Part shown: in pieces, positions 8,801-11,703 of the stretch
Position numbering within the stretch: position 1 is the first letter of the stretch
Layout: each line of letters begins with the position of its first letter
From: Planctomycetota bacterium
Lineage (GTDB): Bacteria > Planctomycetota > PUPC01 > JACPCR01
Assembly (NCBI GenBank): GCA_030740295.1
Contig: JASLXP010000466.1
Location: 1 to 11,703, forward strand
Direction of reading: 5' to 3'
Length of the DNA: 11,703 nt
Made by a program: the position numbers and the translations under genes
The notes under the pieces: generated by a model
Told to the model about the DNA's origin: nothing
Database searches by the model: none
The model's input: only the letters and a program-made list of their open reading frames with translations

Positions 8801-8983
8801 CACATCAAAATCACCACCGAATTCAACAGCCTCTTGCAGGTTTATCGCTGGTGGGACGGAACCCGCCGCGGTCGATACACCATGGAATGGATGTACCAGA
8901 AACAGAAGCTCGCAAGCAACCACACCTGGACTACTCGCTTCCTTCTCGAAGCAAGAAACGTGGAGAAGGCCACGGGCAATTAG
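5810..8983 (+). CDS. Large exported multidomain protein with CBM-like, glycosidase-barrel-like and mutarotase-like regions
   Basis: 1057 residues. The N-terminus has a hydrophobic signal; L14-T15-A16-C17 fits a lipobox, while A-N-A before E22 fits ordinary signal peptidase cleavage, so surface lipoprotein and soluble export are both possible. Residues about 22-180 resemble a CBM4/9-type domain (N-L-L-T-N-G-G-F-E, ending V-S-W-D-D-V-S-L-V). About 185-315 form a beta-rich linker domain. About 325-625 look like a TIM-barrel glycosidase: F-F-C-W-G, V-F-W-D-Y-E-P at 427-433 with D430 and E432 as candidate acids, and aromatic-rich Y-F-D-W-V and H-W-P-G-P-H. About 635-750 form a beta domain. D798-x-D800-x-D802-G with E806 looks like a calcium loop. 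About 785-1050 resemble a galactose-mutarotase-like sandwich. GGAGGAGG at 5791-5798 lies 11 bases before the ATG. I cannot place the barrel in a numbered glycosidase family, so the enzymatic call is inference. It is the last gene of the operon. Confidence 0.78.
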   Translation: MSFRTTVIVCLLVLTACRANAENLLTNGGFEEGKKGPEGWMFVVWSSRPSRGAFEWTSDSKTGNRAAVLKGLENAGKEAVRGLIYHRPVKVKEGLHQLSGWYRSSGYCRPHLQVHLYKQDFALKQFGTPAEKIYRHLAPSADWSPFKVDINVKPGVRQAHVFLRASDIGTVSWDDVSLVRVDNPLSVRIFPADYGRQNAVSLIPGVPNFIRFMLMGDRSRIRDSVQLLLDLPEGAGDFGLLGKAVPVTREKPYRRFRIAVPDEVLARLRKTVSGCSVTVWLDATGLDGASSLYCTPVVDGKQLPERRVALKVLPRLPEISPPKRFHSFFCWGLFNDVPEKLWPAAYSMVRGMGVDHLLARKEPKGWPAYLENGIRRDGGTLWANIPWSFVKMQRKKAWETGITGTKTALSELSGDHYQQMAAKVDGVFWDYEPANGMRNPLWDDPATVAAFASRAGLKPDEVTEDRLKGELREKFMKFRTWQLAQVLRLWAEHVRSIGPELDIAVCQGSGMPPDRAVDYQAYNNIPDLIHLPMIYTASAMAFANNVEGMRSYLPKAKIFPMTSTSMVADSGWMAAKMPRRIYFDWVSAALLGCMGCSHWPGPHRGFDMEYIWEVSQATHHISLVEDFLFDGVRNPAGVEVRPLPESEARIRTAKGELVIQSPQWDRHARSYTHRLEDRSLVSVCNMHGEKPAFVEVSVRDATGDSWRVRDPVSDAVLVPDKTHTVWPAARLKRGFLFEVPSQTLGMFVIEPGTGKKAPAKLIHESEIRRRFKVIRDRAQAAGTAAMLREGNLEINWADLDGDGSAEIRMASSHHEIALGSSGNLWSWKPRGLGADLVSRFDVGGACQDQFWWPEAARSSDDKRSEYQLVTREIKGGRATVVFRRQLSHWALGGLVVEKAYSLRDASPAIEVRVTFRNESPKPQEVSYWSHNCFSIGPTPALGLTTEKGLHLWSGDQQPREIWSPRHNLPAEQRNLVRVSKMPALRGPTFLLGDRAGPHIKITTEFNSLLQVYRWWDGTRRGRYTMEWMYQKQKLASNHTWTTRFLLEARNVEKATGN

Positions 8984-9045
8984 CATTGCTGCGTCAGAAC
9001 CCAGAACAAGCGCGATTCATCACACACTGTCCGTGGTCAAGAGCT

Positions 9046-9059
9046 TCGACGTAAGTCGA
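9046..9059. other. Small hairpin with a GNRA-type loop between convergent genes
   Basis: TCGAC, loop GTAA, GTCGA: a perfect five-base-pair stem closed by a GNRA-class tetraloop, extendable by one T-G wobble. It lies 62 bases after the stop of the large exported protein gene. Short stem and no T-tract: perhaps an RNA 3'-end stabiliser or part of a factor-dependent termination zone. Confidence 0.35.
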
Positions 9060-9085
9060 GAGGCAGTTCAAGTGAAAGAGCTCTT

Positions 9086-9100
9086 TACGCCTTCGGCGTA
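9086..9100. terminator. Possible bidirectional terminator hairpin
   Basis: TACGCC, loop TTC, GGCGTA: six perfect base pairs, about 100 bases after the plus-strand operon's last stop and 19 bases past the UroD-like gene's stop on the other strand. Its position between convergent genes suits termination of both. No run of T follows on either strand, so it is not a canonical intrinsic terminator. The 12-base palindrome AAAGAGCTCTTT (9075-9086) adjoins it. Confidence 0.4.
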
Positions 9101-9118
9101 GAAGATTCGGAAGCAGCA

Positions 9119-10273
9119 TTACCCGCCCGCCCAATTGGGCTCAGGCACGTCCTCTGGAATAGAGATGGGGTAAGTGCCGCTTTCGTTGATGGTTTCGAGC
9201 ATGGCACGATAGTTCTCGATCGGCGTCTTGACGATGATGCTGTGGCTCGTGCCCATGAGCAAGCCGCCGCCGGGCGCGCAGTGCTTCAGGGTAAAACGGG
9301 CCTCGTGCCGAACATCTTCGGGCGTGCCGCGGCAGAGCGTGTCGGTCGAGACACCACCCCATAGTGACAATCGACCCCGAAACTCCTCCTTGATCTCGTG
9401 GATGCGCTCGATGGGCTGGATGGACTGGTACGCATCGATACCCGCATCCACCATCTGGTCGAGGATGACCCGATTGTTGCCACAGGAGTGGAACAGGCAG
9501 GGCAGGCCGAATTCGTGGATGATTTCGCAGCGGCGCTTCAGGCCGGGATAGTAAACTCTGGCGAAAGTTTTTGGTGAGACAAATGGGCCGCTGTTGTAGC
9601 CGTAGTCCGAGCCGATGGCGACGCCGTCCACACCGGCCTTCACGAATGGCTCGAGCACCCTCGTCAGGCCCTCGGCAGCCCTTAGTTCCTGCTCACGAAC
9701 CCCATCCGGGTCTTCGGCGACTTTTATGAAACGTTCTTCCGACCAGCCGCTAATGTAGCCCAGTCCGCGAAATCGGCCGGGCCGGCAGAAGATAAAATGA
9801 GTGTCGCCGAGCTTTTCCACGACGTAATTCACGAGCTCCATTTCAGATTCGTCCGGCTCGGCGGGCAATTCAAACTCGGACGGTGGAGCCGGCTTGTTGC
9901 CGGGCTTGTGCAGGCCGATGTCTTCAGTCTGATGCGAATACTTGAGGATGTTGCCGCGCTCGTCTTCCCAGGTGTCATCGTCGAGCTGTTTTGGTTTGCG
10001 AAAGATATAGTCCTTGTGCGGTACCGCGTTCACCGGGACCATGTCGATGCCGAGCGCCAGCGTCACGTCAACGATGTCCCGTTTCATGCTTTCGACCGCT
10101 TCGTCGCGGCGCCCGTCCCACAGGGCCTCGTGATAGCGCCTCTTAGCCCGCCAATAGCTCTGCCGGCCCAACGCCTGATCGATCACGGAATGGTCCGTTG
10201 CGAATTCACCGGTCGGCACCCGATCCGGCTCCTCGAATCGCAATGATGATTTCACACGCTCTTTGGGTGTCAT
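9119..10273 (-). CDS. Uroporphyrinogen decarboxylase-family protein (putative corrinoid methyltransferase, MtaA/MtbA type)
   Basis: 384 residues, close to the usual family length. The N-terminus M-T-P-K-E-R-V-x-x-S-L-R-F-E-E-P-D-R-V-P is typical of UroD-like methyltransferases, not of haem-pathway HemE, which has a different arginine-rich opening. H262-S-C264-G-N is the HxC motif and C332 in H-C-A-P-G-G-G is the downstream cysteine; together these match the zinc ligands of MtaA/MtbA-type methyltransferases that move methyl groups between a corrinoid protein and a thiol. G-S-D-Y-G at 221-225 and the closing G-T-S-H-S-I are also family features. No corrinoid protein or activase gene is in the window, so the methyl donor is unknown. 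The ATG at 10273 has only a weak GAGAGA-like site upstream. It lies 126 bases downstream of the right-edge gene, same strand, and converges on the glycan operon. Cytoplasmic. Confidence 0.9.
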   Translation of the reverse strand: MTPKERVKSSLRFEEPDRVPTGEFATDHSVIDQALGRQSYWRAKRRYHEALWDGRRDEAVESMKRDIVDVTLALGIDMVPVNAVPHKDYIFRKPKQLDDDTWEDERGNILKYSHQTEDIGLHKPGNKPAPPSEFELPAEPDESEMELVNYVVEKLGDTHFIFCRPGRFRGLGYISGWSEERFIKVAEDPDGVREQELRAAEGLTRVLEPFVKAGVDGVAIGSDYGYNSGPFVSPKTFARVYYPGLKRRCEIIHEFGLPCLFHSCGNNRVILDQMVDAGIDAYQSIQPIERIHEIKEEFRGRLSLWGGVSTDTLCRGTPEDVRHEARFTLKHCAPGGGLLMGTSHSIIVKTPIENYRAMLETINESGTYPISIPEDVPEPNWAGG

Positions 10274-10340
10274 GAGGTAATTCTCTCTGTTCCAGGTATG
10301 TAGATGGACGGCGAAAAGTGCCTCTGAGGGCCTACGGAAA

Positions 10341-10400
10341 ACCGTGAAGGAAATCGAATATGCACGAAGGAATTCAGATTTGCACGCGGGAAATGACTAC
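10341..10400. repeat. Three imperfect 20-base-period direct repeats upstream of the UroD-like gene
   Basis: Units begin at 10341, 10361 and 10381. The shared core is GAAGGAA at 10346-10352 and 10366-10372, then GCGGGAA at 10386-10392; the second and third units also share TTGCACG or ATGCACG before it. Neighbouring units match at about 12 of 20 positions. They lie 68-127 bases upstream of the UroD-like start and run up to the stop of the preceding gene. A 20-base spacing is about two helical turns, as in cooperative regulator sites, but the match is weak. Confidence 0.3.
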
Positions 10401-11677
10401 TACTCCACAAGTGACCGGATGAGGGCCAGATCGAGCTTTCCTTTCGCTCCCCAGCCTGCCTTGCCCTTTGGGATCACCGGGCGGAACTGCTCGTAGAGCT
10501 CGTATGCATTTTCCTGGAATTCTTCGACCGTGAACGATTCAGCCAGCTCGGTCATTGCCTTGCGTGCTGCATCCAGGTGGTCGCCGAACTTGCTGGCGAT
10601 GTAGCGATCAACGCTCGCGGGATCGATGGGCTTGTCCTTGATGACGGCACGGATACCGTCCTCGGTGTTCTTTGCGGGTAGCGGGCGCCCGCAGATTTCG
10701 ACCCAGAATTCCTCGCCCAGTCCGACCTTCTTCGGCGGGCCGCCGTCCGGGCCTTTCGGCTGACCGTAGATGCCGAGCATGCGGCCTTTGGTCTGCGCAT
10801 TCAGGCCGGCAAGACATTTTCCTAATGTCAGCGACGCGTCTTCGTCGTAGCCCAGCCTTTCTGCTGCGACGGCGCCCCAGAGAGTCAGAACCGGCGCGCG
10901 GTTGATGAGGATGTCTTCCATGGGAATGCTCCTTTCCTGTGATGCTGCTCGCTGTCCCTCTGAAAAACTGTCCTGCAAAGCGTAGTAATGATCGGTCAGT
11001 TCCTCGACCGTGTTCATCCATTCAAGCAGTGTCGACAGAAGGTCTTCGCTAATGCCCTCCTTCGCCTTGATGCTCAACCAGCGATGATAGCCGCGATTCC
11101 TTCCCTCCTCTCTGAAACGGGGAACGCTCAAAGTCACGTTAATGACCTTCTGTCTCACGTGCACGGTGTATCTGCCGAACTCTCGATAGCGGCCGTGGGG
11201 GCCGTGGAGATTCCATTCGAGCTCCCAGCCGGTCCGCTCCAACTGTTCGGTCATGATGGAAACGAACTGCGCCAGAACAGGTCGAACCACGTCAGACGCC
11301 CGGCTGAGTGTCCAGTCGGGGCCAACCTGGATTGGAGAAGGTTCTTCGTAGTAGGGGAGGAACGTGGTCTGCTTTGTTTTGGCGAGGGGGACATCCAGTG
11401 GCCGTCCGGGCGCCGGGCAGGTCATCCGATCCGGTTTATCGAAACGGAAGCCCAGTTTGTGGCGCTCGATGACCGACTTCCGAGCTTCATCCACTGGAAC
11501 TTTTCGCCGCCAACGTGCAGGGATGTGCTTATCGGCGGGAGCGGCATCAAAGCCGGCGAATTCGCCATTCTCGAGACGGGGCAGGATCACCTGGAGTTTC
11601 TGCCCTCTGCGAGTTGGCGTAAAGGCCTCGTGATATTCCCGCCACAAATCGGCGGAGACGAGCCTGACCGGATTCAT
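10400..11677 (-). CDS. Unrecognised two-part protein; 173-residue conserved-looking C-terminal module with its own internal start
   Basis: 425 residues from the ATG at 11677, but that ATG has no good ribosome binding site and the frame stays open to the window's right edge, so the true start may lie outside. Residues 1-252 are not recognised; codon use looks genuine, with a beta-like stretch (Y-T-V-H-V-R-Q-K-V-I-N-V-T-L) and an acidic helix near 205-240. Residues 253-425 (M-E-D-I-L-I-N-R-A-P-V-L-T-L-W at the start, then L-T-L-G-K, G-L-N-A-Q, a glycine/proline-rich loop at 305-318, and G-W-G-A-K-G-K-L-D near the end) look like a separate compact alpha-rich protein of a conserved hypothetical type; no function is known to me. 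M253 (ATG at 10921) follows AAAGGAG with ideal spacing, so the 173-residue product may be made alone or be the real gene. No signal peptide or membrane segment. It precedes the UroD-like gene on the same strand by 126 bases. Confidence 0.65.
   Translation of the reverse strand: MNPVRLVSADLWREYHEAFTPTRRGQKLQVILPRLENGEFAGFDAAPADKHIPARWRRKVPVDEARKSVIERHKLGFRFDKPDRMTCPAPGRPLDVPLAKTKQTTFLPYYEEPSPIQVGPDWTLSRASDVVRPVLAQFVSIMTEQLERTGWELEWNLHGPHGRYREFGRYTVHVRQKVINVTLSVPRFREEGRNRGYHRWLSIKAKEGISEDLLSTLLEWMNTVEELTDHYYALQDSFSEGQRAASQERSIPMEDILINRAPVLTLWGAVAAERLGYDEDASLTLGKCLAGLNAQTKGRMLGIYGQPKGPDGGPPKKVGLGEEFWVEICGRPLPAKNTEDGIRAVIKDKPIDPASVDRYIASKFGDHLDAARKAMTELAESFTVEEFQENAYELYEQFRPVIPKGKAGWGAKGKLDLALIRSLVE
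10929..10935 (-). promoter_or_regulatory. Strong internal ribosome binding site inside the two-part gene
   Basis: On the minus strand AAAGGAG ends seven bases before an in-frame ATG (10921-10919). It is better than the site of any other minus-strand start here except the left-edge gene. It marks either a second gene fused in frame to its upstream neighbour, or internal initiation yielding a 173-residue isoform. Confidence 0.6.
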
Positions 11678-11703
11678 CTCAACATCGGGAACTTCGCAGG
11701 CTG

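Noticed and set aside
9075..9086. Palindrome AAAGAGCTCTTT as an intrinsic terminator or operator
   Set aside because: There is no loop or T-tract, and a 12-base palindrome alone is not enough to assign a function.
9797..10246. A 149-residue plus-strand frame opposite the UroD-like gene
   Set aside because: Fully antisense to a well-supported family member and without a recognisable motif.
1..11703. CRISPR array, tRNA or rRNA gene, insertion sequence or integrase
   Set aside because: I saw no regular spacer-repeat pattern, cloverleaf, rRNA motif, terminal inverted repeats or transposase motif.

Overview
The window is GC-rich bacterial DNA, densely coded, with mostly short intergenic gaps. 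It holds parts or all of seven protein genes. A sulfatase next to large secreted multidomain carbohydrate-active proteins, a UroD-like methyltransferase and a phosphotriesterase-family hydrolase suggests a glycan-degrading bacterium of the PVC type (Planctomycetota, Lentisphaerota, Verrucomicrobiota or Kiritimatiellota) or a similar lineage. This is inference from gene content; no marker gene here fixes the taxonomy. I see no rRNA, tRNA, CRISPR array, transposase or phage gene.

Layout. At the left edge (285 to 1, minus) is the N-terminal third of a phosphotriesterase-related metal hydrolase. A 186-base divergent intergenic region with a perfect REP-like palindrome follows. From 472 to 8983 (plus) lies a tight four-gene operon: a formylglycine-type sulfatase with no signal peptide, a secreted 949-residue beta-helix protein with carbohydrate-binding-like modules at both ends, a 264-residue isochorismatase-like cysteine hydrolase starting at a GTG, and a 1057-residue exported protein combining a carbohydrate-binding-like domain, a glycosidase-like barrel and a mutarotase-like C-terminal region. 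The first two junctions are 4-base stop/start overlaps (ATGA and GTGA) and the third gap is 18 bases. A 135-base convergent intergenic region with two small hairpins closes this block.

On the minus strand from the right edge come an unrecognised two-part protein (11677 or beyond to 10400) and, after 126 bases, a UroD/MtaA-type putative methyltransferase (10273 to 9119). The gap between them holds three weak 20-base-period repeats.

How they may work together (inference): the two secreted proteins bind and cleave a complex, possibly sulfated or pectin/alginate-like polysaccharide outside the cytoplasm. Sulfatase and isochorismatase-like hydrolase, both without export signals, act on imported fragments. 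The phosphotriesterase-family protein could hydrolyse a sugar lactone and the UroD-like protein could handle methyl groups. The block resembles a polysaccharide utilisation locus without SusC/SusD, transporter or regulator inside the window. The most unusual points are the architectures of the two giant secreted proteins, the cytosolic sulfatase coupled to an exported protein, and the right-hand gene, which carries a strong internal ribosome binding site and start in the same frame.
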